From Ascaris suum (lineage: Eukaryota; Nematoda; Chromadorea; Rhabditida; Ascarididae): a DNA stretch of 64,000 nucleotides. A model generated the notes under the pieces. The model was not told the DNA's origin. It saw nothing but the letters and a program-made list of their open reading frames with translations, and did no database searches. Numbering within the stretch: position 1 is the stretch's first letter; each line of letters begins with the position of its first letter. The translations under genes and the position numbers were made by a program. Location of the stretch: assembly GCA_013433145.1 (NCBI GenBank), contig CM024188.1, positions 9,972,345-10,036,344 of the forward strand, in the 5' to 3' direction. Below, one piece after another: positions 1-13,100 of the stretch.

Positions 1-1380
1 GTGCATGAACGAGATGGAAGCCGACTGTATAAGAGCACATAGCGAGAGAAGACTGTCTGATGCGATTCAAAAGTCAGCCTTTATTGACATCTTGCCATGT
101 TTGTTCTTCGAATAGCGGCCCAATCATGCTATCCGTCCGGTGGGTTTTATACAAAAACATCCTCTCCGCAGTGTCCCTTTTAGACTGTTTTCTGTCCAAT
201 GCACTGCACTTCCGTTAGAGACCATCTTTTAGTCCCTTACACCCTCCACAGCTGCAGTCATATTTTCCAGTGCTCTTATACTCCTGCGGTGCTTTTATGA
301 GCTTAGAATTGCCGTAAACACTATAAAAGTGATGATATTTGCAACGGCTAGAGCTAAATATTCAGATACATTCTTATGCGCATTGACAAACTTGCTTGTG
401 CGACGACTGTCATGAGCAGGTCGTGACTATGTAAAATCACTTTAGCTCGAGAGTGGGAGCAGTTGCGACTCATGCTTCTAGAACATGAAGGATGCCGTAA
501 GAGAATCCGCTCTGAAAGTAGCTTTAAAGTGACGGAAGCAGCCTGAAAGCCAGACGCCAAAAATACTCAACCTTAGACGAAAAAATTACTCAGCGTAGCA
601 AGCTTACCAAAAAATAATAGCCAGAGGACGTGAAAAAAGCAGGCCATTGAAAGATCAACGAATACTGAGGCAGTAAAGTTGCACAGGAAGAGTTTTTTGA
701 AATCTGCAACAGGGAGAAAGTTGAAATACCGTTAAAGAAACCCAAGCAGCTGCATTATTGTGCAACATTTGCATAGATTTTGCTTTTTCTCATCGCTCCG
801 TTTGCATCGTTTTATTTCGCTTTACATTTTAGGTTTCTGTTGTTTCTAAACGGTGGACTAGATGGTGTGGTAACAAAAAGTATAGGCAACTTATAACGCG
901 CTGCAAAATGGACGTCATATTACCCATTATAAAAACCTGTAAGTATTGACAGTCATTTCGCCCTAACATTGATAACAGAGCGAATTCGTCCAAAAATAAA
1001 CTGCAGTAGGTTGTGTTCATTTATTCCGCACTCATGGTTGGGCGGCGCTAATAGCTCAATAATTTCTATCGACATTCGGATTATCGCGATCATAGCCACA
1101 GCTCGGCTGGACATCATGATGTTGAACATGTATCTGCTTTCACACATATCGCTGTAGTGCCAGCTTTTATTGCTTAAGTTGTCTTAGATACTTTCATTGT
1201 TTTTCCACACTAGCCTAAGATTTGTGGCCCTTTATAAAGCTGTCCTACTACTTCTTACGCATCGATTCTCTGAGGCGGTCAGCGACACTGAGACCATTCG
1301 TCCTGATCACACAGTATTGCTGAAGAGGAAAATTGGTGCCAATTAATTGTCTTTAATGATATCAAAGAAGTGCATCAAAT
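1..1380. other. no gene recognised
   Basis: A+T-rich sequence with open frames shorter than 70 codons on both strands. None shows a recognisable domain. Confidence 0.6.
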
Positions 1381-1389
1381 TCGCTCAAG

Positions 1390-2108
1390 AAAGCGGCAGT
1401 GACATCGTGGTCGACATTCTCGATTTTCATGACGTTGACCGCCTGCCTATGAAGACTTTCTGGATGAGTTTTTCCTGAGAGAGTCTAAAACATCCCTCTA
1501 AAGTCGTCTTTGAGAATCTTCGCGATCTTAATAACTCTACCAGGTTCTTAGAAAGTGTCGTTTGTTTCAAAATTCTCGATTATGACTGTGTGCTCGTCCG
1601 GCCGTCGCTAGTCTTTGAGCCGATTCGAGTTATGAATTCGCGCTGCTTCCGCAGCGAATTGGATAAGAGGAAATTGCCTCATCCGAATGACGAATCTATC
1701 ATGCTCAGATATCGGCTGTGTGTCTCTGTTTGATTGCCGAGAGAAAGGCACCGCGTTTACGCGTTTATGGGATCGGGATGCGATCTGTATCCACTAATGA
1801 AGCCTCCTCTTTGTGGTCACCGGAGAGCTCTGCGAGCGGACTTTCCGAATCGCCTCAATTCAACAGGATGCAGTCCATCAGAAGCCATTCAGGAACAGTG
1901 TAATTATACTGAACAAGTGATGCATCTACTTCAATGCGCGAAATGTCTTCAACATTACAAAGTTCTCACGCATAATACTATAATAATTGCCGAAGTGCGG
2001 CTTTCAACGATCGATTGTGATTCTCTATTCAAGTTCAACTCCGTTTATCTGCCGTCCAGATGCAATAGTTCTCAACTGCGAGAAGTGGAAGCATTGCAAG
2101 TTTAGCCA
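1390..2108 (+). mobile_element. decayed LINE-type retrotransposon fragment (ORF1-like / start of ORF2)
   Basis: Spread over several frames with stops, the region reads KVVFENLRDLNNSTRFLESV followed by DYDCVLVRPSL and a basic stretch RSELDKRK. This is the pattern in which non-LTR ORF1-like proteins end (a conserved v(F/V)VRPSL motif followed by a charged helix). Further on, FNSVYLPSRCNSSQLREVEAL resembles the YRPP loop of the endonuclease domain. The many frame changes mean the copy is dead. The assignment rests on short motifs and is tentative. Confidence 0.35.
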
Positions 2109-2109
2109 G

Positions 2110-4100
2110 TGCGCACATCGTTATTATTCCTTTTCAATCAAATTCATTTCTTTCCGGTGCGAACTTTTAAGTGTTGATGTGTTGATGTGGCTTGGTTCTT
2201 GCTGATGTGAATTCTTTGTTGGATCGGATTTTACAGACATCCAAGCTGCTCGGCTATTGAGACGCTGGATGCCTCGGATTTAATAGGCAGTGGTGCGCCG
2301 CACTTCGATTGTGTGCTATTTTATGTGATTTTAATCTCAATCCCGCATCGGCAAATGGTGCCACAAACGTATTAAAACGTTCAACGTTGCCTGCCGATCC
2401 GGTGCCTGTTGGTCGGGGCAGGAAAAAGACAAATCCCATGTGGGAGAAGTCTAAGTTGTTGGATCGCTTTAAAAAATGCATGCATTGTTAAGCTACCTCA
2501 CATCGTGCCACCTCTCTTGGCATGCTTTTCCACTTCTTTAGAACTTTCATTTGCTGAAATAACAGCAGCAGGAGCGATAGACCGATAAGGTCTAAATATG
2601 GAGCAACTAAAATTGCATTGAATTCACCTCATATTGTTGAACAGATGTTCGACTGTTCTTTCTGAAAGCCAATTGCCTCCAACCGGAACATCCGTGTTAG
2701 ATGAAATTTTGTTGGAGAGCATTCAAATTGGCTGAACGTTAAGCAGTCGGATTTTAATACAGACGCAGACACATACAACTGCGGTTTATTACTTAAATGG
2801 TATTTGATTGGTTTTCGTGTTTAGATTTTACACAGTTTACTCACTGAAGGTTAGCAACGCGATGCAACAGGGCAACTAATGCGTAGTGATCATGCTATAA
2901 ACGCGTGTTAAGCGAGCCCCTTTTATAAAGTATGCAATCAGAAAATACCCTGTGTTTAAGAGTTCATTGCAGCGCATTTGTCCGAGTGTTTTTGATTCGA
3001 AAAGATGTTTGACTGTTGTGTTTGAGAGCCGACTGCTTCTAACCGGTGCTGATGACTGAATTGCTTGATTTACTTTTCAAGTACGCAGATAGTGATCGCT
3101 AAAGTAAGCCCGAGACAACTGGGAAGCAAAAGATGGAGTCGGGTATGTGACCCGTTCTTTTGCTTGTCGGCTGCCTTGGAGGTCATCACTTTTGTTTTTT
3201 GAATGAAAAGGTTCTAATGGGTTTTTCGACGGCATCACAAACTTTGAAGATCGTATTCATGAGCGAAATGGTTTTGCATTTCAACCCGGTAAAGTTTGCT
3301 TTACAGACCAGTGTCTGCGAATTTTGATTCCAAGTTTCACTACGAGCCAACTTGCGACTTATCAACTGTCGTCATCTCCTTCGAGTTATGCCATTATTTT
3401 TGCTTTTGTTTCATTGAGATACGTAATTCACTCCAGCTAGTCGTCGACTCCCTGTAATTAGTTTTGCATAGGACCGAATTGTAAGCCGAAAAAGACGTTA
3501 GTTGCAATTGATTCATAAGTTGACATTTTGCAAAGAGTGCCATCAAATTGCTCTAGGCAGTCCTTGGGGAACGACCCCCATATCGAAACATGCGTTCATC
3601 TCTTCTAACGAAAAGCTGGGTAATAATGCGTAAAGAGTCCCATTGAAATTACTGGCGCTGTAACGCACTGTCCTTTATACAGCTACTGAAGAAACATGTT
3701 AGGCGGTTTCTAACAGCCGCATATGCAATTTCAAATCGTGAGCAAATTACCTCTTTAGAATGTCTTTGAGCTCGAAGTTAGCGATGCAATTTGTGGAATG
3801 TATAGGAAAAGTGACCTAATTGCGTGCAAACACATAGCCAGAACCTCTAAACTATGCCGTAAAAGCCGTGAATGTTCAGACTGAGCCGTTTTATGCAACG
3901 TGTCATTGAAATATTTAGGGAAATTTCATGGGAAATTTCCAGTTCGTGCATCGTCTCTCTCCGGAAAAGCCTGTCCCTAATTTCGAATAGCGTAAGAATC
4001 GTCTGGACGGACGATTCAACTGTGCGTTTGATTAGAGTGCCAGCTTGTGGTCAGCTGCAGGTTTATGCAACTAATGTTGTTAACATGTATGAATATGCAT
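2110..4100. other. no gene recognised
   Basis: A short open frame at 2309-2491 ends TNPMWEKSKLLDRFKKCMHC, faintly like a BED zinc finger, but it stops at once. The rest is A+T-rich without further signal. Confidence 0.5.
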
Positions 4101-5800
4101 CATCGTAAGGGAAGGTGGGATAAGGGCCACAGTGAGAGCGAGGTATGTGCAAGAAAAGGAGTGTGGTTGCCCACATGAAACAGCGTTGGTGGTGGTGTGT
4201 CGAGCAGCCTGCTGGAGGGCAGGCGGAAACAAACGCAGATTGGCATCGATCATGGTTGGGTGTTATGGGATAAGCGCCGAAGGAGTGCGTGCCGAGCGAG
4301 GATGGGTATCAGCCGCGAAGAGCACTGCCTCACTATCAATGCTACGCGTCACACACACACGGCCGGCTGGCGCCTGTGATAGCATCGTTGCGGTTTTGAA
4401 CATAAACACACACATGAGTTAATTGCCACAGCTGTCCGGCGTTGGTAACAGCGCTACGTGGTTGCGTAGTCGTCATCCGCCGGCGACCCGCATACAACAG
4501 CACGCCTCAACTTTACTGCCCGGTTCGGTTCGCGTACCGCCCTTCAACAAACTAACAGCTCGGTGCGGTCCGCCAACGCGTCGTCAGTTGCTTCAGATGC
4601 TCCGCCCTAGGTGCGCACACTGGCGTCCATGCAGCCAGAAGGCGCCTCACTGCTCCCGTTTTGCTAAGACGCCCATCGCTGAGTGATCCTTGTTGTTGCT
4701 TGGAAACTTAAACCAAGCAGCTTTAAGTGCACAGTCCACACGGGACACCTATCTGAAGTCATAGAAGCGATAGTGCTCTGTCTAAGTCAGTCCTTCTGCG
4801 ATGGCATGTCGGGTTAGCCTGCATGGTGGCTGCGCTAGTTGGGACATTGAGGATTCTTTCTGTGAGTGAAGTGCATCGCAAAACGCAAACCAGCACCAGC
4901 TCGCGTATTTCTACGCTCATAAGCAGGACCATCAGAATGCTTGGTTGAGCTTCGCCTTGCGAATGACCTGCTCATTTATGTCGCCTTGCTAGGTGATATA
5001 CCTGAACGCTTGTCTGAGAACGCCCTCCGACTTGTTGAACTGTCACGTTGTAAGGAACAAACCCATTTAAAGGATGCTGTTGCGTTCTCTTTCAATTGTT
5101 CAGCGTTGCTTTGTGTGACTGTCGTATTGAGGCGTACTCTTATAGTGAAGCGGTATATTACTGCGACGTGTATAACAGCATGCACTGCTAAAGGACATGT
5201 TTCCGCTGCAGGCATGCTCGAAGTTGTGATGGGAAACACTGAGGTGACTAAGCTGCTTCAATCAGATGGATTGTGATACGAAAGAGTACTGGGATTGCGT
5301 TCCTGATTCGTTCGCGCAACCTGCCTACCTGAACATCACAGAGCACATCTAGGTGGAAGTTGGATGCGAGTGGGAGAAAGCGCTTCTAGACAGCGGTAGT
5401 TTCTATCGAGGAAAATGTGGTATTGATAAATGAGCTCGTGATTGACGTGTGAGGTGGCTGTTGTTAGAGGTGCTGCTTGATGACTGAGAGGCCAGTCAAC
5501 CGAGCGTGAATATCGCACATATTGCAGCCGTTTCCCACGTCAAGCTGGCTAGCCACGTTGAAAAGTCGAAGGCGTCGTCGTTCAGCGTGTCGCCTCGTCA
5601 CACTGCCGCTCCGTCGACCTCATTCGCCACCTCGCGTTCATTTTGTGCAGCCTGTGAGGTAAATCACTGTTCGTTGCACTTCTCGTTCCGCGCCTCTTCC
5701 ATCTACTGCGTACCACAGAAATGTAATGTCGAGCGCCGACTGATGGGCAGAAAGAAAATCGTCATTCCCTTTCAAAGTACATAACTCTAATTATCTGCTC
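4100..5800. other. G+C-richer block with several open frames, possible promoter or exon-bearing region
   Basis: This block is visibly richer in G+C than its surroundings and contains longer + strand open frames (4132-4422, 4423-4686 and 4941-5276) of Arg/Ala/Ser-rich composition. None matches a family I know. Such blocks often mark the 5' part of a gene. The only splice-bounded candidate is listed separately at 5528-5658. Confidence 0.35.
5528..5658 (+). CDS. candidate internal exon of an unidentified gene
   Basis: Bounded by a good acceptor (CATATTGCAG) and a good donor (TGTGAG|gtaaat); 131 nt. In the frame without stops it reads VSHVKLASHVEKSKASSFSV, then a Ser/Thr/Pro-rich stretch, ending SFCAACE. 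Third codon positions favour G and C. It would be a disordered linker. No neighbouring exon could be linked, so it remains a candidate only. Confidence 0.25.
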
Positions 5801-6440
5801 TGTACAACCACACTAACGATGCGCAACTTAGGGTTTGAAGCTTACGCGACTATGCTGCGAGAAGAGTGGAAACCTTTCCTTTCATTCTATCCCCTCTCCA
5901 GTTTTTTAAACGATCACCTCAAAAGATTGTTTTCTTTAAAACTCGTTGGTGGTCTGCTGGCTGCTGATGAGAATAATGTCCGCATTAGTATTTTCGCGTG
6001 GGGCCAAGCGTACAGTCCTTCCATGAAATGAAGCGCTGCTATCAAAATGAGCTTCGCTGCTAGCCCGTTTTGGGGGCATGTGCACTTCCGTCGTTTTATA
6101 ATCAAATGAGTTAAGAGCGCATTAAGAATGGCGCATGCCTAGTGCAATTTGTTTATCACCACTGAATAATGAAGTGACGAGTCTTTCATTCTCCCCATCC
6201 TCTTCCTGGCCTTTCCTCGCCTGGTCTTCCTTTTTCCATCAATCTCTACCTTTCTCTCTTTTTTAACTCATCCTTTAAAGCAAAAGTTTCAATCATTCTG
6301 AAGCAGTCCAGGTATTTAATAACCCTGTTCCGGTCATTACGATAATATGCAAAGTGCTTCATAGTAAACAAGGCTTGACAAGATATCCAGTTTTGCCTGT
6401 AACTGAAGAAAGCAACTGAGAAGGAACAGTGAAAAGAGAC
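5800..6440. other. no gene recognised
   Basis: Short open frames only; pyrimidine-rich stretch at about 6180-6260. Confidence 0.6.
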
Positions 6441-6442
6441 AA

Positions 6443-7184
6443 GTGATTCCTGTGCATATGCGCAATGACAGAACAAACTTGCCAGCAACAGTGGGCTTCT
6501 CAACTAATAATCCCTTTACTTGTTTTGATTTCACCGATACCGCTGCACCTGAGATCTGCAAATTTCTCAGACGTCTTCCAAATCGAAACAGCGTTTCCAC
6601 CGATGGTATTTCATATATCCCTATATCTATTTTCGAGAAGACCTTTTGGCTGATCTCACAAAATTATCCTGCAACTCTGAATTATGCGGTCAGATCAGTT
6701 CCGGCAGTTCTTCTCTGAACGATTCAAAACTATTGCAGCATGTCGATGGTGGAGCCTTCTCTGACTTCGTTTATCTTGATTTCCATATAACGTTTCATTC
6801 TATTTCACCTCCTAAGCTCTTCCTCAAGCTTAAACATCAAGATATCCATAGTTCATTGCAAAGATGGTTTTATGATTCTTCTCACGTCACCTACAAGCTC
6901 TCAGAGCTTGGACTTCTAACGGTAATGCTGAATGTTTCTATGGTGTGCCGGAAGGTTCACTCTTCTTACCTTCACAAAGACTTATCGAACTGCCTCCCTT
7001 CTTCCCGAACATTACTCAAAGAACTGTGGACTGTGTTAAACATCGATCCCACAAGTTGTGTTTTCGGTTGATCATGGACAAATCTTGCTTCATCGCGATC
7101 AACAGAACCCACGAAACCTACTTACCGTTACTGGTAAATCAGTTGCGGCGTCTTTGTCTACTACAAACTAAAGTATTACCTTAA
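6443..7184 (+). mobile_element. decayed LINE reverse transcriptase fragment (finger and palm region)
   Basis: Three consecutive frames give collinear pieces of a non-LTR reverse transcriptase. First, ICKFLRRLPNRNSVSTDGIS, the family's KxLPxxxSxxPDGI motif. Second, SKLLQHVDGG and FVYLDFHITFHSISPPKLFL, the vYLDFxKAFDSVxHxxLxxKL motif with the catalytic aspartate region in YLDF. Third, VPEGSLFLP, the GVPQGSxLGP motif. Two frameshifts and later stops make the copy inactive. It belongs to the Jockey/CR1-like group by motif style; the exact clade is not determinable here. Confidence 0.8.
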
Positions 7185-7942
7185 CTGGTGACCTCAAATT
7201 TCATTGGCACAATTTAACTATTTCCAGAAAACAGACTCTCGGGTCTTCCTTACCAAAAATAGATGCGATTTGCAGTTGTTCCCATGGGCTGGAAAGATTT
7301 TCCCATGAGACTTGAGAAGTTGAGCGTTTCTGTTTTCCTCCAGCTATGGCTTTTATTGTCGTCCATAGTGTTGTAGATTTACCCTCGATGAGTTTTTTAT
7401 TTTTCTTCTACTTTTGGTCAGGGCTAAGATTTGTCACCAAATATTGCATCGAGAAATGCAACACCGTAGAGAAGACAAATAGATAAACATCTGGAAATAT
7501 ATATCAGATGTGCATGTAATATAAGAGTCGATCAATAGAGCATTATAGACGACTGTTAGAAGATGCCGGATGTTGACAGTGATGTTGCCAGGCTAGTTGC
7601 TTGTAGTTGCTCATGCTTTCGATGCATAAATTTGTAATTATACAGAATTTGGTAGCTAGGTGACGTCACGTCATCAACAAAGCCCATTCTGCGCGTGATC
7701 TTAATCTACAATATAAAATGCTATTCGAATGTTTACAGCTAGTTTTTTCAAAGAAATGTGCAAATGCATAGAATTTGCCCGACGCTGTTGTACGTTCTCT
7801 TTCATTGAGGTATCGGAAAAGACTGAAATTGCTTTAAAAAATTTTGCTAGCTGTTGAATTGTTTTGCTTTGCCGAAGTGGTTTTTGCTTTTGCTGATTTC
7901 TGTTATATATTCTTATATATTGTGTTATTTGATTCCCTAATG

Positions 7943-7972
7943 CCCCCCCCCCTCCCCGGCCCCACCCTCCCC
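7943..7972. repeat. C-rich homopolymer-like run
   Basis: Ten or so consecutive C followed by further CCCC blocks; simple sequence. Confidence 0.85.
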
Positions 7973-10098
7973 ATTGGTTTTTTGTGTGGGTGATATGTTC
8001 GCCGCTTTTCTCTTCACGTTATTCAGATTATTTCCCTTATGCTTCGAGGTGCGAATAAATGTTTCATTTCTTTGTTTGTCTGTTTGTGCACTTGAGTGGA
8101 TCGAATGGAATGTTGAGTGAGCCAATGTTTATAGAGCAGAAAATCATCTACTATATTCTTAACGTCTGTTTTCATGATTCTTCGTCTTTGGCAAGTTCGT
8201 TCGATTTTGCGCATATTCAATATGTTTTTTAACTGCATAAATTCTTTATATTCTCTAAAGCAGAGCTGAATTTAGGGAATCTTCAAGCAAAAAAAAAATC
8301 ACTGAAGTTGTGCACATTGGAGGCTTGTGATATCTCACAGGTTATTCCATCCTCATGCAATATTTAAACTTTTTTTCGCATATTTTCACTTGGTGACAAT
8401 GTCCCGGAATTTATGGACTACTAAAGGCTGCGAATGCACAATTTAGATCCGGAAAAGTTGCACTTAAGTTTTGTGGATATAATTTACGCTATGTGATGGT
8501 TCTCCCAAACTTGCTTTTTTGACTCTCCGCACTAATTATCAACACAAAAATGTGTGCGAATTTCAAGTTGGACTTTGTTGCACATGCAGACGACGTGGAC
8601 AGTGAATCAATTTGTGGAACTGACTGAACCATTTTATAACGCTTGTTGTGCCATTTTCACAGGAAGGCATCATAGCGATATCGTCGTACTAGCCGTGGTG
8701 TATGTATATCTGCAGAGGTTTCAAGTGATTCCTACTCCACAAATGTCACTCTAATCGAACTTGATTCATCGAATCCGGAGTCTACTTGATCTCTCAAAAC
8801 CTATTGGCCATCTTAGAATTGATAAAGGAAGTTGAATTTCTTATGCAAATTTTGTGCTACATACAAAAAGAATTCTCCCATAAAAATTTGTGTGCCCGGC
8901 CGGATGGACTAGGAATGCAACGTTTTTTATTAAGCGTTTCATTCTACTGGGTTTGCAACTGTGCATTTGAAAACTGCATCGTGATGAGGTTGTATTTTTG
9001 TGCGTTTATATTTGTCGGTTGCTTGAATTGAGAAAGCAGAAAGGCTAGAGTTATAAAGCTTCATGGGTATGATCTATAGCATACGAGAAAGCGTTTTCCA
9101 GTTTGATCGATCAGGTTCGGAAGATCAAATGCGCCTAGAAGTGCCGAAAAACCTGGAAGCATTTTGCATTTTGCGGCTGGTCAAATTGCATTTTACGTCA
9201 GTCGAGTAAAAACTAGTGCTTTTTCCTAGGAGTTTTTCTCCAGACAGTTTATGAGAGCTGTCGGATCAATTGAAATGTAGTTTCGACTGGAATTTATTAT
9301 TCATGGGCATTTCGTGAAATGATTCGATCTTGCAAGCAGAGTAGAGAAAGGTACACCAAATAAGTGCATATCGTCCCATTTATCACGCCCTTCCGCTTAT
9401 TAGACGACTGATGAAAATTCGCCTAATCATGGCTGACACTAACGTACTGAATAATGAATGAAACATGAATGAGAAAAGAACGTTATTTTCCAGTAGTTTC
9501 CGTGCCCCGAGAGAGCTTTCATTAATGCGCACGCATAAGCTGTCTTCAAACGTTCGTTTGCTTCCATCATTTGCAAATTCTGAACGTGTCGATGGCGAAC
9601 GAACAAATATGCTGAATGAATTCTTTCTCTGAGGTGGGCTTCCTTTGTCATCATTGGAACTCTTTGTTGGAAATTATTTATTTTAGCACTTATACTGGAA
9701 AGCGAGTGGAATACACTGTTTTAAAAAAATATGGAAAGCGTTTTATTTGTTTGGACCACTTGCTTTGAGCATTTAATAAAAGCATAGCTCGAAAATATGC
9801 GTGTCACCGTGTGCTGAGGTTCAACATCAACTCGTCCACAGTGAATGCATTCTTCACAAATGAAGTCGAACAAATTCAGAATCCATAGCAAAATATCAAA
9901 AAGATATTGCTCCAGATCGGCGATGGAACGGTCGAACAATAAATATTGGTCTCACAACTATCCAGAAGGTAACCGACCGCAATGAAATTTCTGACACCAT
10001 TACTCTTTTGACTGAGGGTTGGAAATTGGACATACGAACAAGCATACACGCATCCTATGCAATATGAACAAACCTATCCTCCTATACTGCGTTCTTCT

Positions 10099-10126
10099 GC
10101 AAAAAAAAAAAAAAAAAAAAAAAAAA
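10099..10126. repeat. poly(A) run, about 27 bases
   Basis: Uninterrupted A run on the + strand. It could be the tail of an inserted retroelement, but no AATAAA signal or element body was recognised just upstream. Confidence 0.85.
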
Positions 10127-13100
10127 CTGGAAAGCGTAAAAAAGCCTAACGTGTTCATCATTGCATAGGCTCGATAAGACCAGCGAATTCCGCTTGGTGC
10201 GGAATTTAAACGGACGGGGAAACGTACAAGATTCGTTATTGAGATTCCTTTGCGCACACAAAATTTTAGACGTATTTTTGACAAAATTTGTGCTCAAAAA
10301 CTCGCCAAACGATAGAGAATCTACCCGTCAGCATATGTGCCGCAACGGCAAACCAGAGGCCGCCAAAGAATACCCGCAGTAGCAGCAATAACATATGGGG
10401 GAAACTTGATCATATCTGAAAATAAAGCCTCTTTGAAGATTGCATTTACACTATCTTCGTTTTGCGTCAACGTCAGCTCGTATTCAGCACGCAGTACGCC
10501 CGCTTAATCGACAGAGTATAGGAGGAACGTTGGGAGGTAATGTTCTCTAGCGAAATTTTGAGTCTGCATTCATCATCTCCTATAAAATCCAATCAGCAGT
10601 ACATCATTTTTTTTAGTTGTTGCACATCGCCTTTCTCTCATCTCCCTTCTCGCGCCTCGGTCAAGATATGTTTAGATATTATTACGTTGTGAGGGGTTCC
10701 TCCAAAGTTTTGCACCTGTGCGAGCCGCTGACGTAACTCATTATCCTTAACGCAGTTGGCCTAGAAGCGATAGCACTTGTAGTGTTCAAACCTTTAACGA
10801 AGCACCACTTACAGCAGATCAGTAGGTTACGCTCAGCATGAGTTAATCCATCTCCATCCTTACTTACGCCATGCGGGTTATTTGCTAATCCATTAGGGAT
10901 CCTTTATCACACAATCGACTCACTTTACCTCAGAACAGCTCTACTGTCTTTTATATATTGAAATCTCTTACCAAAAAGGGTTTCATACCTCAGTGGAGCA
11001 TGAAATCCGAGCACTAAACTCTCAGGCTTTTGTGCTTAGTTATTTCTGCTTATCAGCGTGCTGGCCAAGCAAAGGTGGTATTGTCGTAGCAAATCGTACG
11101 ACACTTTCGTAAATGCTTCAGGCCATCTTGGGAAATAATTCAGTATGTTTGCTGCCCTGGGATGCGCGTTATTCGAGCGGTGCATTGTTTGTCTCATTTT
11201 GTCGTTTTTTCTTCCGTCTTACTTTCTCTAATTTCTGCCTATTGCAAGTTTTGCACTGATTCGCCTACTATTCGGAGAGATGGAAAATGTCGCTCACGTT
11301 TGTCACATATAGCTCTGGGCCAGCTTCATTACGTGCTGTAAATGAGCATTTCAGATTTCTTGCTTATTAAATGAATTCGCTGGATGCGATTCGCCTTTCA
11401 GTAACGCATTAGTGTGGAAAACTCTTATTCGAAGATAAAAACTTGTCTGCGCTGCAAAAGTGTTCATAGGTGTGACACAAGGGAAATAGTCACTTGTTCT
11501 ATGAGGAAGCATGCTAAGAGACAATGAGGGACGAGCTGCCGTGTTAGGGGTGCGCAACGAAAGGATTGGATGCCGATGAGCGTGTGTGATTAAGCCAAGT
11601 TGCGCTCCATTCCGATCAATGTCAGCAACTCATTTTTAATTCATCTCAGTGAAATACGTGCTGATTAATATGTTATGCGCTGCATATAAATGGTCACACA
11701 TAAAGCTACTGATGGTTGCTGACACTGAAAGTGAATAAAAATGTAAGGCCGCGGATAGCAGCCGATCGGCTTTTCCGGCTACTGCGAAAAAGTCGTGCGA
11801 TGATGCTAATAGTTTGATGACAGTAACATCTTTCTAGGGTGATTGTTTTTGGCGAGTAATGCGTTCCAAACATGATGGATCTTTGGTTGTAATCACAAAT
11901 TTTAGTGTCTGCCATCTATCGCTGCATGCCTTTGAAATTAGTTTACTCTTTGAGTAGGAAGTAGATATTTAAAAGCAGGGAAAAAGTTGTATGCATTGTA
12001 TACTTTTTATGACTTGTGGCTACGGCGGAATATATGTCGTGTTTGTTTCTTTTTTGGCTTGCAAGCAGCCAACAGGGATAATAACTTGCTCTGTGTGTTG
12101 ATATTTCGACAGTGAAGTCCTCCGAGCAATCAAAGCTGGATAACCAAAGTCTGAGTGCTCTGATGATGATTTTGTGGCAGGAAAATCAGCACAGAGGTGA
12201 ATCTATTATTCCTACTTGCTGCTCGCAACATCGCAGTGACAACTGATATTTATTAATGGTGTATGAAGCTGATTGGTCAGAAGAGAGAAATTCCAAAGCC
12301 CATTTCTTTCCACCGAATTTGGGCGCTTCCCTATTTGCAGCGAATTGACTGACGCAAAATGCAACTCGAGATGTTGCCAAATGCAGCATCCATAATTGTA
12401 CTATTGCTCCAACTCCATTAGTTGCTTCGTTGAAACTACAGGACGAACCCACAGAAACATGGACATATATATGGACAAACATGATTTCGCTCCTTTGCAA
12501 AAATTTGTGAAGGCACGTTACTGTATTGTTCGGCATGAGCTTTATTACGTCTACATTTCCGTTGCGTTGATTTGTTTGACTGAAGCCTTTCGAGGCAGCT
12601 TAGGGTTATTTCAACGCTGCAGATAGCACCGCTTGTTTCGATAAATCATCCAGCAAAACCTGCAAGCTGTGCGATGTTTAGTGTGAGAAATCTTTGCAAA
12701 TTCAATTTTTAATCACAAGCATGTGAGCGCCCTTCCTCTAGAAAGTTTGGAAGTTTAGAAGTAAACGATTTCGCATAATGCATTCCGTGGGACAAACCAA
12801 AGTGTTCGAGGAGGGTCATCACAGCTTGGCAATTCCCTTCCCCACCTTACTTATGTTTGCTGAATGATGCAAGCGCTCTCCCTCCTCCTCTCCTTCGATA
12901 TGGTCTCGGCTGAAAATTTAAGGCACGGTTCTATTTCTTCGGGAAAATCTCTTTAGAAAAGTGTAGCGCATATTGTTGAGGCATCACAGCCGATCGTCTG
13001 TCCATTTTCTTCCTCTGCGTGCACGGCGATTACAGGTCACTACGGTCATCTGTGTTTGTCCTAAATTTTAATACCAAAATATTTTTCCTTACCTTTCCAT

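Noticed and set aside
2309..2491. BED zinc-finger-like tail (W..S..LDRFKKCMHC)
   Set aside because: Only a tryptophan and a CxxC pair fit, the frame stops immediately, and no histidine partner follows.
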